From Staphylococcus borealis (lineage in GTDB: Bacteria; Bacillota; Bacilli; Staphylococcales; Staphylococcaceae), in contig NZ_CUEE01000010.1 in NCBI RefSeq assembly GCF_001224225.1, forward strand, positions 1 through 64,000: DNA of 64,000 nucleotides, written 5' to 3'. Both the position numbers and the translations under genes were made by a program. The notes under the pieces are model-generated. The model saw nothing but the letters and a program-made list of their open reading frames with translations. It made no database searches and had not been told where the DNA came from. Below, in pieces: positions 18,579 through 30,061 of the stretch (position 1 is its first letter; every line of letters starts with the position of its first letter).

Positions 18579-18615
18579 CTAAGATTAATGCATCTAAATA
18601 GAGGTGGAAATAAAA

Positions 18616-19275
18616 ATGACCAACATTCTTATTGTTGAAGATGAACAGAACTTAGCTCGCTTCTTAGAACTAGAATTAACACACGATAATTATAGTGTAG
18701 ATATAGAATATGAAGGGCAATCAGGACTTGATAAAGCGTTAAGTAACAATTATGACTTAATCATATTAGACTTAATGTTACCAAATATAAATGGTTTAGA
18801 AATATGTCGTCGTGTGAGACAAGAACAATCAACACCAATCATTATTATTACAGCGAAGAGTGATACATATGATAAAGTGACTGGCTTAGATTATGGTGCT
18901 GATGATTATATTGTAAAGCCCTTTGAAATTGAAGAACTCTTTGCACGTATTCGAGCAGTATTACGCCGTCAACCTCAGAAAGATATTATCGATATTAATG
19001 GTATTAAAATAGATGTTGATGCGTTTAAAGTTACAATCAATGGCGAACAGTTAGATTTCACTAAGACTGAATACGATTTACTCTATTTGTTAGCAACTAA
19101 CCGAAATCGTGTGTTACAAAGAGAACAAATTTTAGATCATGTTTGGGGCTATGATAGTGAAGTCGAAACAAATGTCGTAGATGTCTATATTCGATATTTA
19201 CGAAACAAACTTAAACCTTTTGATAAAGAAAAAACAATTGAAACCGTACGCGGTGTCGGGTATGTGATTAGATGA
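18616..19275 (+). CDS. arlR: Response regulator ArlR
   Basis: 219 residues from ATG 18616. agaggtgg lies 9 bases upstream, whereas the GTG at 18604 overlaps it. OmpR/PhoB family: receiver domain with phosphorylated Asp52 (LDLMLPN) and KPFEIEEL, then a winged-helix DNA-binding domain (about 125-219, [33 protein letters not shown]). With ArlS it controls autolysis, adhesion and virulence regulators such as mgrA in S. aureus. Overlaps arlS by 4 bases. Confidence 0.97.
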   Translation: MTNILIVEDEQNLARFLELELTHDNYSVDIEYEGQSGLDKALSNNYDLIILDLMLPNINGLEICRRVRQEQSTPIIIITAKSDTYDKVTGLDYGADDYIVKPFEIEELFARIRAVLRRQPQKDIIDINGIKIDVDAFKVTINGEQLDFTKTEYDLLYLLATNRNRVLQREQILDHVWGYDSEVETNVVDVYIRYLRNKLKPFDKEKTIETVRGVGYVIR

Positions 19276-20633
19276 TTAAAAAAGGTACGTTAAAATATAA
19301 ATGGATGATAATTACAACACTGATAATGTTTAGTACCATTATTCTTTTTTGTTTAGTTATCATATTCTTTTTAAAAGCCACTTTAAGAGATGGAGAAATA
19401 GATGAAGCTGAACACAGTTCTAGTGATATCGTTAATTTAGTTGAATCTCGGTCAATGGATGATATCACAACGTTAGATTTGTCTGCTACTTTAGAGAACT
19501 TTGAAAAAGCGATTATTTACGACCGTAATGGTAAACAATTGATGCAATCTTCGAATGAAAATATGATTAATTTCAAACCTGAAGTGGACTTTGTTAATCC
19601 TGAAACAATTCAAATTACAAAACATCATGGTGTGCCATATTTAATCATAACTGAGCCAATACATAGTGACCGTTTTGAAGGTTACAGTGTTTTAATACAT
19701 TCACTTGAAGGCTACAACAATGTTGTTCGGTCATTGTATTTTGTGGCAATCGCATTTGGCTTATTAGCAACAATCATCATGGCAGGTATTAGTTATATCT
19801 TTTCAACGCAATTAACGAAGCCCTTAGTAACAATGTCTAATAAGATGATTCAAATACGTCGTGATGGCTTTCAAAATAAACTTGAGCTTAAGACAAACTA
19901 TGAGGAAACAGATAATTTAATTGATACCTTTAATGATATGATGTATCAAATTGAAGAATCTTTTAATCAACAACGCCAATTTGTTGAAGATGCTTCTCAT
20001 GAATTACGTACACCGCTTCAAATCATTCAAGGTCATTTAAATTTAATTCAACGTTGGGGCAAAAAAGATCCGGCCGTCCTTGAAGAATCTTTGAATATCT
20101 CACTTGAAGAAATGAACCGAATAACAAAACTAGTAGAAGAATTATTGCTACTAACTAAAGATAAAGTGAACAATCAAGCTTTAGAGTTTGAAGAAGTAAA
20201 CATCAATGAGGAAATACGTTCACGTATTAAATCTTTAAAACAATTGCATCCAGATTATGAATTTGAAACACATTTGTCCAAGAAGCCATTAACATTACAA
20301 ATCAATCGTCATCAATTTGAACAACTGTTACTGATTTTTATAGATAATGCGATGAAGTATGATAAAGATAATAAGCAAATAGAAATAGCGACGCGATTAA
20401 GAAATAAACAAATCAGTATTGAAATTACAGACCATGGCCTCGGCATTCCTAAAGAGGATCAAGAATTTATTTTTGACCGTTTTTATAGAGTGGATAAATC
20501 ACGAGCGAGAAGCCAAGGTGGTAATGGACTAGGTCTTTCAATTGCTGAGAAGATTGTTCAGCAGTATGGTGGTTACATTACGGTTGATAGTGAAGTAAAC
20601 GAATACACAACGTTCAAAATTATATTTAAATAA
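19272..20633 (+). CDS. arlS: Sensor histidine kinase ArlS
   Basis: 453 residues. Two membrane helices (about 11-35 and 155-178) enclose an extracellular sensor region. Then come a HAMP linker, the dimerisation domain with phosphorylated His243 ([12 protein letters not shown]) and the ATPase domain with N-box [26 protein letters not shown] and [14 protein letters not shown]. Phosphorylates ArlR. The start overlaps the arlR stop (ATGA), so they are coupled. Confidence 0.97.
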   Translation: MIKKGTLKYKWMIITTLIMFSTIILFCLVIIFFLKATLRDGEIDEAEHSSSDIVNLVESRSMDDITTLDLSATLENFEKAIIYDRNGKQLMQSSNENMINFKPEVDFVNPETIQITKHHGVPYLIITEPIHSDRFEGYSVLIHSLEGYNNVVRSLYFVAIAFGLLATIIMAGISYIFSTQLTKPLVTMSNKMIQIRRDGFQNKLELKTNYEETDNLIDTFNDMMYQIEESFNQQRQFVEDASHELRTPLQIIQGHLNLIQRWGKKDPAVLEESLNISLEEMNRITKLVEELLLLTKDKVNNQALEFEEVNINEEIRSRIKSLKQLHPDYEFETHLSKKPLTLQINRHQFEQLLLIFIDNAMKYDKDNKQIEIATRLRNKQISIEITDHGLGIPKEDQEFIFDRFYRVDKSRARSQGGNGLGLSIAEKIVQQYGGYITVDSEVNEYTTFKIIFK

Positions 20634-20644
20634 CGACATTAATT

Positions 20645-20860
20645 CAAGAGCCTGGGACAAGTACGATGTCTCAGGCTACAAATAAATATTGGCAATAGTT
20701 GACTGAATTAAACATGCACTTACAACAACCATTTTTTAATTTTAGTCTACCTTGCCGGCAGGGCCCCAGCAAAGAGAATTCATCAAGACATTCTACAATC
20801 TAAGCAAGCTAGGAGAGGAACAGAAATAAATTTTTAAAACTTTATTTCAAGTCCTCTCCC
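20645..20860 (+). repeat. Interspersed intergenic repeat with STAR-like core, copy at 20.6 kb
   Basis: Begins with a strong hairpin agcctgggaca/tgtctcaggct (20649-20677) after arlS. Then ggcaatagttgactgaatt, ccttgccggcagggccccag, caaagagaattcatcaagacattctacaatctaagcaagct, and an end that pairs gaggaac...gtcctctccc. Same layout as the 17.7-kb copy but diverged. Probably terminates arlRS transcription. Confidence 0.8.
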
Positions 20861-21094
20861 TTTTTCTACTTGATCATCTATCTAAATTAAGACTAACCAA
20901 ACCTCATGTTCCAATTTCAATTCTACTTTTTATGATTTTATCATTAATCTTCACTCATAATTAGATAAATTTAGTGCACTTATTTTAGTTATTTTGTTTT
21001 TTCCATAATATTCTGTTAATGGACTTTATCAATGCTAGAAATAGTGCTATTATTGACCTGTAAGCGGTTTAACTATTTTGTGGAGGGTAATATT

Positions 21095-23899
21095 ATGGCA
21101 AAGGATAACAAGGATGTTACAGAAGCTCCTGTAAACTTTGGCGCTAATCTAGGTCTAATGTTAGATTTATATGATGATTACTTACAAGACCCAAGTTCGG
21201 TTCCAGATGATTTACAAGTGCTTTTCAGCACAATTAAAAACGGCGAAGCTCACGTTGAAGCTAAGTCTACCACTGAAGGGAGTGGTTCATCAGCAGGCGA
21301 CGGTACAATTAAACGTATTATGCGTTTAATTGATAATATTAGACAATACGGTCACCTTAAAGCTGACATTTACCCTGTTAACGCTCCAGAAAGAACCAAT
21401 CTTCCTAAGTTAGAAATTGAAGAATTTAACTTAGATAAAGAAACATTGGAGAATGTCTCAGCAGATATCGTATCTGATCATTTCAAAGATATTTATGATA
21501 ATGCTTACGAGGCAATTCAACGAATGGAGAAACGTTATAAAGGGCCGATTGCTTTTGAATATAATCATATTAATAACAATAAAGAACGTACGTGGTTAAA
21601 ACGTCGTATCGAAACACCTTATAGAGCAAACATCAATAATGACGAAAGAAAGCAATTATTCGATACTTTAGCGCATGTTGAAGGCTTTGAGAAGTATCTG
21701 CACAAAAACTTTGTTGGTGCTAAACGATTCTCAATTGAAGGTGTCGATACATTAGTACCAATGTTACAACATACATTAAAGCGTGCAGCTGAAGTTGACA
21801 TTAATAATATTCAAATTGGTATGGCACACAGAGGTCGTTTAAATGTTTTAACTCACGTACTCGAAAAACCATACGAAATGATGATTTCTGAATTTATGCA
21901 CACAGACCCAATGAAATTCTTACCTGAAGACGGCAGCCTTGAATTAACTGCTGGTTGGACAGGAGATGTGAAGTATCATTTAGGTGGTGTGAAGACAACT
22001 TCATCATATGGTATTGAACAACGTATTTCATTAGCTAATAACCCAAGTCACTTGGAAATCGTTGCGCCAGTTGTAATTGGTAAGACACGTGCATCACAAG
22101 ATGATACACACCATGCTGGTAAACCAACAACAGACTTCCATAAAGGTATGCCTATTATTATACATGGGGATGCTGCATACCCAGGACAAGGTATTAACTT
22201 TGAAACAATGAATTTAAGTAACCTAGATGGTTACTCAACTGGTGGTGCATTACATATCATCACTAATAATAGAATTGGATTTACAACAGAACCAGTGGAT
22301 GGTCGTTCAACAACGTATTCTACTGATATTGCAAAAGGATACGATGTACCGATTCTGCATGTAAACGCAGACGATGTAGAAGCAACAATTGAAGCTATTG
22401 ATATTGCAATGGAATTCCGCAAAGAATTTCATAAAGATTTTGTAATTGATTTAGTTGGTTATCGTCGATACGGGCATAATGAAATGGATGAACCTTCAAT
22501 TACAAATCCACTTCCATATCAAAATATTCGTAAACATGATTCTGTTGAAATCATCTATGGTAATCAATTAGTGGCGGATGGCGTTATTTCTAAAGAACAA
22601 ATGGATGACGTTATGGATAAAGTTCAAAAAGAAATGCGTGCTGCCCAAGATAAGATTGATAAATCAGATAAAATGGATAATCCAGATATGGAGAAACCTG
22701 AATCATTACAAGAACCATTGCAAAGTGATGATAAAGATTTCTCAATAGATCATCTTAAAGAAATCAATGATGCTATGCTTTCATATCCTGAAGATTTCCA
22801 CATACTTAAAAAACTTAATAAAGTACTTGAAAAACGTCGAGAACCTTTTGAAAAAGAAAATGGTTTAGTTGATTGGGCTCAAGCAGAGCAACTAGCTTTT
22901 GCAACCATCGTTCAAGATGGCATTTCTGTTCGCCTAACAGGACAAGATAGTGAACGTGGTACATTCAGTCATAGACATGCTGTGTTACACGATGAAGAAA
23001 ATGGTGATACCTATACACCGTTGCATCATGTACCTAATCAAAAAGCGACATTTGAAGTGCACAACAGTCCATTATCTGAAGCTGCCGTGGTTGGTTTCGA
23101 GTATGGTTATAATGTTGAGAATAAAAATAGTATGAATATTTGGGAAGCGCAGTATGGAGACTTCTCAAATATGGCTCAAATGATGTTTGATAATTTCATG
23201 TCATCAGCTCGTGCGAAGTGGGGAGAACGAAGTGGCTTAACACTATTCTTACCGCACGCATTTGAAGGTCAAGGCCCTGAACACTCTTCAGCACGTTTAG
23301 AAAGATTTTTACAATTAGCTGCAGAGAATAACAGTACGGTCGTTAACTTATCAAGTTCAAGCAACTATTTCCATCTATTAAGAGCACAAGCTAAAAGTTT
23401 GGGCACTGAAGCGATGAGACCTCTAATTGTAATGTCTCCGAAAAGTTTATTAAGAAATAAAACAGTAGCTAAGCCTATTGATCAATTCACCACAGGTGGA
23501 TTCAAACCAATTATTGTTGAAGATGGAAATAAAGACAAAGTGACTAAACTCGTACTAGCTTCAGGTAAAATGTTTATTGATTTAAAAGAACATTTAGCTA
23601 AAAATCCTGACGATTCAATTTTGCTAGTTGCAGTTGAACGTTTATATCCATTCCCTGAAGGGGAAATTAAAGAAGTATTAAATGAATTACCAAATCTTGA
23701 GACTGTATCTTGGGTTCAAGAAGAACCTAAAAACCAAGGGGCTTGGTTGTTTGTTTATCCTTACTTAAAATCACTTGTAGGTAACCAATATAATTTAAGT
23801 TATCATGGTAGAATACAACGTGCAGCACCAGCTGAAGGTGATGGAGAAATTCATAAGCTTGTTCAAAATCAAATCATTGAAAGTAGCATTGAAAAATAA
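21095..23899 (+). CDS. odhA: 2-oxoglutarate dehydrogenase E1 component
   Basis: 934 residues from ATG 21095, which has tggaggg 8 bases upstream. The open frame starts earlier at 21032 but has no ribosome site. Thiamine-diphosphate enzyme that decarboxylates 2-oxoglutarate in the TCA cycle and passes the succinyl group to OdhB. Seen: [20 protein letters not shown], the ThDP segment around [16 protein letters not shown] and [18 protein letters not shown]. Forms an operon with odhB (15-base gap). Confidence 0.97.
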   Translation: MAKDNKDVTEAPVNFGANLGLMLDLYDDYLQDPSSVPDDLQVLFSTIKNGEAHVEAKSTTEGSGSSAGDGTIKRIMRLIDNIRQYGHLKADIYPVNAPERTNLPKLEIEEFNLDKETLENVSADIVSDHFKDIYDNAYEAIQRMEKRYKGPIAFEYNHINNNKERTWLKRRIETPYRANINNDERKQLFDTLAHVEGFEKYLHKNFVGAKRFSIEGVDTLVPMLQHTLKRAAEVDINNIQIGMAHRGRLNVLTHVLEKPYEMMISEFMHTDPMKFLPEDGSLELTAGWTGDVKYHLGGVKTTSSYGIEQRISLANNPSHLEIVAPVVIGKTRASQDDTHHAGKPTTDFHKGMPIIIHGDAAYPGQGINFETMNLSNLDGYSTGGALHIITNNRIGFTTEPVDGRSTTYSTDIAKGYDVPILHVNADDVEATIEAIDIAMEFRKEFHKDFVIDLVGYRRYGHNEMDEPSITNPLPYQNIRKHDSVEIIYGNQLVADGVISKEQMDDVMDKVQKEMRAAQDKIDKSDKMDNPDMEKPESLQEPLQSDDKDFSIDHLKEINDAMLSYPEDFHILKKLNKVLEKRREPFEKENGLVDWAQAEQLAFATIVQDGISVRLTGQDSERGTFSHRHAVLHDEENGDTYTPLHHVPNQKATFEVHNSPLSEAAVVGFEYGYNVENKNSMNIWEAQYGDFSNMAQMMFDNFMSSARAKWGERSGLTLFLPHAFEGQGPEHSSARLERFLQLAAENNSTVVNLSSSSNYFHLLRAQAKSLGTEAMRPLIVMSPKSLLRNKTVAKPIDQFTTGGFKPIIVEDGNKDKVTKLVLASGKMFIDLKEHLAKNPDDSILLVAVERLYPFPEGEIKEVLNELPNLETVSWVQEEPKNQGAWLFVYPYLKSLVGNQYNLSYHGRIQRAAPAEGDGEIHKLVQNQIIESSIEK

Positions 23900-23914
23900 C
23901 TAGGGGGAAATATT

Positions 23915-25186
23915 ATGCCAGAGGTAAAAGTTCCAGAATTAGCAGAATCTATAACAGAGGGTACCATTGCAGAATGGTTAAAAAATGTGGGAGATAGCGT
24001 TGAAAAAGGCGAAGCTATTTTAGAATTAGAAACAGATAAAGTTAACGTTGAAGTAGTTTCTGAAGAAGAAGGTGTACTTCAAGAACAGTTAGCTTCAGAA
24101 GGCGATACAGTAGAAGTTGGTCAAGTCATCGCTACGGTTGGTGAAGGTAGTGGAAATTCATCAGCAAGTAAATCAGAGGTGTCAGAAGACGCTCAATCTA
24201 ATAGTTCAGATGATAGCGGTAAGAAGGACGCACAACCAACTGAACCACAATCTAATAAAGAAGAGGAACCATCATCTTCTAACAATCAACGTATTAATGC
24301 GACACCATCAGCACGTCGTCATGCACGTGAAAATGGCGTGGATTTAAGTACTGTTTCTGGAAAAGGAAACGATGTTGTTCGTAAAGATGATGTTGAAAAT
24401 AGCCAAAAATCAACTCAATCACAACCTTCGCAAGAAGCTAGCAAAAAAGAAGCACCTAAAAAAGCTTCAAGTGCGCCTAATAAACCAGTAATTAGAGAAA
24501 AAATGTCACGTAGAAAGAAAACAGCTGCTAAAAAATTATTAGAAGTATCTAATAATTCAGCTATGTTAACGACGTTTAATGAAGTTGACATGACAAACGT
24601 AATGGAATTACGTAAGCGTAAAAAAGAACAATTTATTAAAGATCATGATGGTACAAAATTAGGATTCATGTCATTCTTCACTAAAGCCGCTGTCGCAGCA
24701 TTGAAGAAATATCCAGAAGTAAATGCTGAAATTGATGGCGATGATATGATTACTAAACAATATTATGATATTGGTGTCGCTGTTTCTACTGATGATGGTC
24801 TATTAGTTCCATTCGTACGAGACTGTGATAAGAAAAACTTTGCAGAACTAGAAAGAGCGATTGCTGACCTAGCAGTTAAAGCGCGCGAGAAAAAACTCGG
24901 CCTAGATGATATGGTCAATGGTTCATTCACAATCACTAATGGTGGTGTATTTGGATCAATGATGAGTACACCTATTATCAACGGTAATCAAGCAGCAATT
25001 CTTGGTATGCACTCTATTATTACTCGACCAATTGCAATCGATAAAGATACTATTGAAAATAGACCTATGATGTACATTGCTTTAAGTTATGACCACAGAA
25101 TTATTGATGGTAAAGAAGCAGTAGGATTCTTAAAAACGATAAAAGAATTGATCGAAAGCCCTGAAGACCTACTATTAGAAAGCTAA
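23915..25186 (+). CDS. odhB: Dihydrolipoyllysine succinyltransferase, E2 of 2-oxoglutarate dehydrogenase
   Basis: 423 residues. The lipoyl domain (1-75) has its lipoylated Lys in [10 protein letters not shown] Ser/Gln-rich linker follows, then an E3-binding domain (about 125-160, [16 protein letters not shown]), a second linker and the catalytic domain with [12 protein letters not shown] near the C-terminus. Forms the core of the complex with OdhA and lipoamide dehydrogenase. Confidence 0.97.
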   Translation: MPEVKVPELAESITEGTIAEWLKNVGDSVEKGEAILELETDKVNVEVVSEEEGVLQEQLASEGDTVEVGQVIATVGEGSGNSSASKSEVSEDAQSNSSDDSGKKDAQPTEPQSNKEEEPSSSNNQRINATPSARRHARENGVDLSTVSGKGNDVVRKDDVENSQKSTQSQPSQEASKKEAPKKASSAPNKPVIREKMSRRKKTAAKKLLEVSNNSAMLTTFNEVDMTNVMELRKRKKEQFIKDHDGTKLGFMSFFTKAAVAALKKYPEVNAEIDGDDMITKQYYDIGVAVSTDDGLLVPFVRDCDKKNFAELERAIADLAVKAREKKLGLDDMVNGSFTITNGGVFGSMMSTPIINGNQAAILGMHSIITRPIAIDKDTIENRPMMYIALSYDHRIIDGKEAVGFLKTIKELIESPEDLLLES

Positions 25187-25220
25187 TCATAACGGAAAAC
25201 AACCTCAAACTAATATTGAT

Positions 25221-25401
25221 AAGGCTGGGGCATCAATCCTAGCTAAATAAAAGCTGAGACATAAATAATATAATGAAGCTATTTTGCAAATTCGCAGTAG
25301 CTGACTGAACTGAGAAGACGCTTAAATCAAGCTTTTCTCAGTTCTAATCATCCTTTTGGGGGGTGGGACAACGAATTTAAAAAGAATTCTGTCCCACTCT
25401 C
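25221..25401 (+). repeat. Interspersed intergenic repeat, copy at 25.2 kb
   Basis: aaggctggggcatc, then gctgagacataaataatataatgaagctattttgcaaattcgcagtagctgact and the hairpin ctgagaagacgctt/aagcttttctcag. Ends ggtgggacaacgaatttaaaaagaattctgtcccactc. From 25260 to 25350 it differs from the 17.7-kb copy at only a few bases but lacks the STAR-like middle. Follows odhB. Confidence 0.85.
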
Positions 25402-26036
25402 TTCTTTATTTACGATACTTCCTATTGGTAGCTCGCTAGTCCAACTTTCTATGTATGAAAACTGTTTATTCGATATTTTCTATGGTGGGCCCCACACTAA
25501 ACTCCGTTTCATGATCCATTTTAGAACTACTTAAGCCGGGTTAACCATTTTACAAAATTCACAGTTGCTGACTGTACTGAAAAGGCATTTGAACATACAA
25601 AAACCTTAGAATAACTCACTATTAGTTAGCAGTCTAAACTATGTTAATTTATATCTCTAGGCTATGTAAGTATGGCGTTAAATGATAAATATTTCTGCTC
25701 ACATATTTATCACACTCAAACTTCGAAATGTTGCAAATACAAATAAAAACCATGTAAAACGAACTATCACAAAAATTTAAATGAACAACTACTACAACAA
25801 CAACTTACTATTAAACACCCCCTTCCTATTCATCAAAGGATAGGGGAGTAGTTATATATTTGTTTTATAGGATATTAAATATATTTTATAAACAGACTTT
25901 ATTAAGTTTTATATTTATATAATACGATTTTTGAAATTCTTAGACTTCGCCAATGCTTTATGTAGTTCATGATATAAATCGTATTTAAAATGCGTTATAA
26001 TGAATAGGAAAAGACAAATATTAGGGGTGTCATTGC
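25402..26036. other. Gene-free intergenic region with repeat debris
   Basis: No supported gene. Around 25545-25600 a diverged piece of the repeat core occurs (caaaattcacagttgctgactgtactgaaaagg). Near 25815-25850 there is a weak hairpin, cccccttcctat/ataggggag. A 10-bp inverted pair aatacgattt (25921) and aaatcgtatt (25976-25985) lies in the leader of the VOC gene, with ttataatga close to its start as possible -10. Confidence 0.55.
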
Positions 26037-26843
26037 ATGAGTGGACTTAGAAGTGTCACATTAGGGACAAGTGATCTTTCTAAAACAAACAAATTATTTA
26101 AAGATATTTTAGGACTTAATGTAGCAACTAAAAATAAAGCATTACGTTTTGGTGATGCAGATTTAAGTCCAGGTACACGAATACACTTTGTTGAAGTGCC
26201 AAATCCTGAATACCAAAACCAACATATCGCTAGTGTTGGTTTAAGAACACCATCTGATTCAGGTTTAGAAGAGTATCAAACCATTTTGAAAGATAATGAT
26301 TTTAAGTTTGGTGAAGTAACTGAGTTAAATGGTAATAAGCATTTTAATTTTGAGGATAATAACGACCAAATCTTTGATATTTATTCAAATGAACTTAATA
26401 CTGGTGTTGGTTTAGGTACACCTACTTTTGAAAGTACAGTAAACCCACTTCATCAAATCCAGGGTTTGGGACCTATTATTATTAAAGTGAATGAATTACC
26501 AGTTACCGCTTCTATTCTGACAAATGTATTTAACCTAACGCATTATGCAGAATATGAATCGTCAGCTTTTCCTGAAACAATGATTCAAGTGTTTCAAATT
26601 GGAGAAGGCGGTTTAGGTGGCGAAATTCATTTATATCAACCTAAAGATCCTATTGAACTAAAAGAAGAAGGTATTGTTGAACAAGTTGAGTTTAGTGCAA
26701 ACTCTCAAGAGGCATTCGCACATGCGCAAAAGGAATTAGACGATATTGGAATTCCTTACCAAACGTTAGATCAAGGCGATGCTCAGTCATTACGCATTAC
26801 CGAGAATAGTGGCATCTCGTTTATTTACACATTAGAAAAGTAA
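26037..26843 (+). CDS. VOC-family (glyoxalase/extradiol dioxygenase-like) protein
   Basis: 268 residues with two vicinal-oxygen-chelate modules: MSGLRSVTLGTSDLSKTNKLFKDILG... and, from about residue 140, IQGLGPIIIKVNELPVTASILTNVFNL. Members include glyoxalases, ring-cleaving dioxygenases and quinone-resistance enzymes. The substrate cannot be assigned. Resembles the MhqA/ring-cleavage-dioxygenase-like proteins of Bacilli. Start ATG 26037 with ggggtgtcattgc upstream. Confidence 0.85.
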   Translation: MSGLRSVTLGTSDLSKTNKLFKDILGLNVATKNKALRFGDADLSPGTRIHFVEVPNPEYQNQHIASVGLRTPSDSGLEEYQTILKDNDFKFGEVTELNGNKHFNFEDNNDQIFDIYSNELNTGVGLGTPTFESTVNPLHQIQGLGPIIIKVNELPVTASILTNVFNLTHYAEYESSAFPETMIQVFQIGEGGLGGEIHLYQPKDPIELKEEGIVEQVEFSANSQEAFAHAQKELDDIGIPYQTLDQGDAQSLRITENSGISFIYTLEK

Positions 26844-26872
26844 TACAAAGACAATATGGAGGATTTAAATTT

Positions 26873-27082
26873 ATGGCTATGTTACATGAAATGTGGAAAA
26901 CACGTACACCAATTAAAAAAGTAGAAGTTATCAATACTGATGCAAAAAAATTCACAGTATCTGATATGTTAACAGTTGGTAAACAATATGATGTGATTAA
27001 CGAAACCGAAGAGTACTATCAAATTATTGATAATTCTGGTTTAGTTGGTGGCTATTACAAATCATATTTTAAAGAAATTTAG
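26873..27082 (+). CDS. Small conserved protein (DUF6501-like)
   Basis: 69 residues, MLHEMWKTRTPIKKVEVINTDAKKF... ending LVGGYYKSYFKEI. Compact beta-rich look (SH3-like), no membrane segment or catalytic motif. Conserved at this spot in staphylococci as I recall. Function unknown. Good ribosome site tggagga, 30 bases after the VOC gene. Confidence 0.75.
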   Translation: MAMLHEMWKTRTPIKKVEVINTDAKKFTVSDMLTVGKQYDVINETEEYYQIIDNSGLVGGYYKSYFKEI

Positions 27083-27238
27083 TATAAATCGTTATGTATG
27101 TTCATGATTAAATTAAGACTTAGGGGTTAACTTTGGATATTAGATGATGTATAGGTTGTGCTAAACAATACATTACCTTCATTCAATTTAATCTCTTAGT
27201 CTATTTTTCATTTTAAAGAAGGAGCGTAAGTAATCAAA

Positions 27239-28030
27239 ATGATTAAAAATCAATATATCAATTCAGATGAGTCAGTATTCAATGATGCTAAAGCTTTATT
27301 TAGTTTAAATAAGAACATTTTACTAAAAGGACCTACAGGTTCGGGTAAAACAAAATTAGCCGAAACACTTAGTGCTACTGTAGATACACCAATGCATCAA
27401 GTCAACTGTTCTGTAGATTTAGATGCTGAAAGTTTACTTGGATTCAAAACAATTAAAACTAATGATCAAGGGCAACAAGAAATTGTGTTTATCGATGGTC
27501 CCGTTATTAAAGCCATGCGTGAAGGTCATATCCTTTATATCGATGAAATTAATATGGCTAAACCTGAAACATTGCCAATTCTCAATGGTGTGCTAGATTA
27601 CCGACGTCAACTTACTAATCCATTTACTGGCGAAGTGATCAAAGCTGCGCCTGGATTCAATGTCATCGCCGCAATTAACGAAGGGTATGTAGGTACACTT
27701 CCTATGAATGAAGCTCTAAAAAACCGCTTTGTCGTCATTCAAGTAGATTACATTGATGGTGATATACTTAAAGACGTTATTAAACAGCAAAGCCAACTTC
27801 AAGATGATGCAATTATTGAGCAAATCATTAAATTTAACGAAGATTTGCGCACGATGTCTAAACAGGGACAAATTTCTGAAGAAGCAGCAAGTATTAGGGC
27901 ATTAATTGACTTAAGTGATTTAATTACTGTCATGCCAATTGAACGTGCGATTCAACGTACGATTATTGATAAATTAGAAGATGAGCGTGAACAACAAGCA
28001 ATCAAAAATGCGATTGAATTAAACTTTTAG
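27239..28030 (+). CDS. MoxR-type AAA+ ATPase
   Basis: 263 residues: Walker [15 protein letters not shown], Walker [20 protein letters not shown], sensor region FNVIAAINE and an Arg-finger region around [12 protein letters not shown]. MoxR/CbbQ/NorQ ATPases act with a VWA-domain partner to insert cofactors or remodel client enzymes. The partner is the next gene (12-base gap). The client is unknown. Confidence 0.92.
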   Translation: MIKNQYINSDESVFNDAKALFSLNKNILLKGPTGSGKTKLAETLSATVDTPMHQVNCSVDLDAESLLGFKTIKTNDQGQQEIVFIDGPVIKAMREGHILYIDEINMAKPETLPILNGVLDYRRQLTNPFTGEVIKAAPGFNVIAAINEGYVGTLPMNEALKNRFVVIQVDYIDGDILKDVIKQQSQLQDDAIIEQIIKFNEDLRTMSKQGQISEEAASIRALIDLSDLITVMPIERAIQRTIIDKLEDEREQQAIKNAIELNF

Positions 28031-28042
28031 AGAGGGATTATT

Positions 28043-29932
28043 ATGAGCGATCGTTTTATCAAATTTAATGATGAGCAATTAGATGCTAAGCAAGTTATGA
28101 TGTTGCAAGACTTAGCACGCTTACTTCTCAAAAATGAACAAACACAAGTTAAAATTCAAAAATTCCCTTATTATGATCCAATCAACAACACATTGATTAC
28201 AAGTTGGTTCTGGTCGCACCGTCCCGACCATATAGAGAAAGCTGGGCTTAAAACAGATGTCATGCTTGCCGCTTACGGATATCAAATGATGGATGAAACT
28301 ATTGTTAATAATGTACTTCATGATGATGAATTTGCACATCCGAAGTTCTATCAACAACTTTTTAGATTACTTGAAGATATGCGTGTATTTAATCATATTC
28401 GTATTGCACGTCCTAGCACAGCTAAATTAATAGATTTACGTTTACAAACGCGATTGTCTTATACGGAGTCTCAAATCAAATTTTATAAGACTAAAACAGT
28501 ATATACTGACTTGCTATTTTTATATTTAGAAAAAGCATTTCTAAGCCAAAACTTCTATGATATTCCAACCATAGATTCACAATTAGATGATATTTTGAAT
28601 TCAATGTTTCTGTACTTACCTAACTTTTTCCAAAATGAAACATCAGAAGATAATATGTACTTAGCACAACGCATCATGTTTCAAATCGATGATATATTAA
28701 ACAAAGATATGTTAAACGAATATTATCATCTTCCTCGAAGGGTATATGAAGCAATCCACGAAATGTCATTTGATGAGTTGAAACGAACAGATGCAAGTAA
28801 CGTCGACGGTAAAGATAATACATCTGAAGATACAGATGCAGAAACTGCTGAAGCTGAAACAAAAGCTCAAGATAGCAAATCAGAAGGCGGCGCATATCTT
28901 GAAATGGAACTTCATGAGGGTGAAAATAGTGAGGTTATGAGTGATAATGATACTGCGCGTGAGGGTGATTCCACAGACGACATGACGGATATGATGACTA
29001 AAAAAGGGCGCGGGTCAGAAAATACACTGAACAACGATGAAGGCGGGTTCATTGGCGAGAACGCTTCATTTGCACTTAAAGGAATTAATGAAAATGTTGA
29101 AATTAAATGGAATGTACCTGATATTGAACCTGATTTCTTGCCAGCATATCAAGATGTTAAAAATGATGTTCAATTCGAAACAAAAGATTTAATTCAAATT
29201 ATTAAAAAGACGATTGATCGAGAACATGTAGATGAACGTCACAATTTAACTAAAGGTCGTTTACAACGAGATTTAACTAATTGGTTTATCGATGACCAAT
29301 ATAAATTATTTTATAAGAAACAAGATTTAAGTAAGACGTTCGATGCTACTTTCACATTACTAATTGATGTGTCTGCAAGTATGTTCGATAAGATGGAGGA
29401 AACAATCAAGGGTGTTGTGCTTTTCCATGAAACGCTTAAAGCACTAAATGTTAAACATGAAATACTGGCATTCAATGAAGATGCATTTGATTCTGATGAT
29501 CGTAAACAGCCTAACATCATTGATGAAATTGTTCATTACGATTATTCAACTATGGAAAAAAGCGGGCCACGAATTATGTCGTTACACCCGCAAGACGATA
29601 ACCGTGACGGTGTAGCCATACGTATTGCTAGCGAACGTTTACTAAGAAGAAGTCATAATCAACGTTTCCTAATCGTCTTTTCTGATGGAGAACCTTCAGC
29701 TTACAATTATGCGCAAGATGGTATTTTAGACACGTATGAAGGGGTAGAAATGGCACGTAAATATGGTATTGAAGTATTTAATGTGTTCTTGAGTCAAGAT
29801 GTTATTACAGAAGACATTGAACAAACTATTCATAATATTTATGGACAATATGCCTTATTTGTTGAGGGCGTAGAAAATCTTCCAAGCCATCTATCACCAT
29901 TACTCGAAAAATTACTACTAAAATCATTTTAA
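28043..29932 (+). CDS. VWA-domain protein (CobT/NorD-like), partner of the MoxR ATPase
   Basis: 629 residues. The helical N-terminal half runs to about 245. A highly acidic low-complexity segment follows (about 255-335, EDTDAETAEAETK and on). The C-terminal von Willebrand A domain (about 430-629) has a MIDAS motif LIDVSASMFD (DxSxS), and SDGEPSAYNY further on. The same architecture occurs in NorD and cobaltochelatase CobT. Works with the upstream AAA+ protein. The substrate is not identified in staphylococci as far as I know. Confidence 0.9.
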   Translation: MSDRFIKFNDEQLDAKQVMMLQDLARLLLKNEQTQVKIQKFPYYDPINNTLITSWFWSHRPDHIEKAGLKTDVMLAAYGYQMMDETIVNNVLHDDEFAHPKFYQQLFRLLEDMRVFNHIRIARPSTAKLIDLRLQTRLSYTESQIKFYKTKTVYTDLLFLYLEKAFLSQNFYDIPTIDSQLDDILNSMFLYLPNFFQNETSEDNMYLAQRIMFQIDDILNKDMLNEYYHLPRRVYEAIHEMSFDELKRTDASNVDGKDNTSEDTDAETAEAETKAQDSKSEGGAYLEMELHEGENSEVMSDNDTAREGDSTDDMTDMMTKKGRGSENTLNNDEGGFIGENASFALKGINENVEIKWNVPDIEPDFLPAYQDVKNDVQFETKDLIQIIKKTIDREHVDERHNLTKGRLQRDLTNWFIDDQYKLFYKKQDLSKTFDATFTLLIDVSASMFDKMEETIKGVVLFHETLKALNVKHEILAFNEDAFDSDDRKQPNIIDEIVHYDYSTMEKSGPRIMSLHPQDDNRDGVAIRIASERLLRRSHNQRFLIVFSDGEPSAYNYAQDGILDTYEGVEMARKYGIEVFNVFLSQDVITEDIEQTIHNIYGQYALFVEGVENLPSHLSPLLEKLLLKSF

Positions 29933-30061
29933 AATTTTGTATAAGTATAGCTTTAAATATATATCAACTTTTCAAATTTTCTGAAATCACATAGACTTGC
30001 AATTCCTTTTTATGCTAGAATGTTTAATATTGCAAACATACACATAAAAAGGAGCAATTCT

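Noticed and set aside
21032..21094. N-terminal extension of OdhA
   Set aside because: The open frame extends upstream but tggaggg lies between it and ATG 21095, which gives the family's normal start MAKDNK-like.
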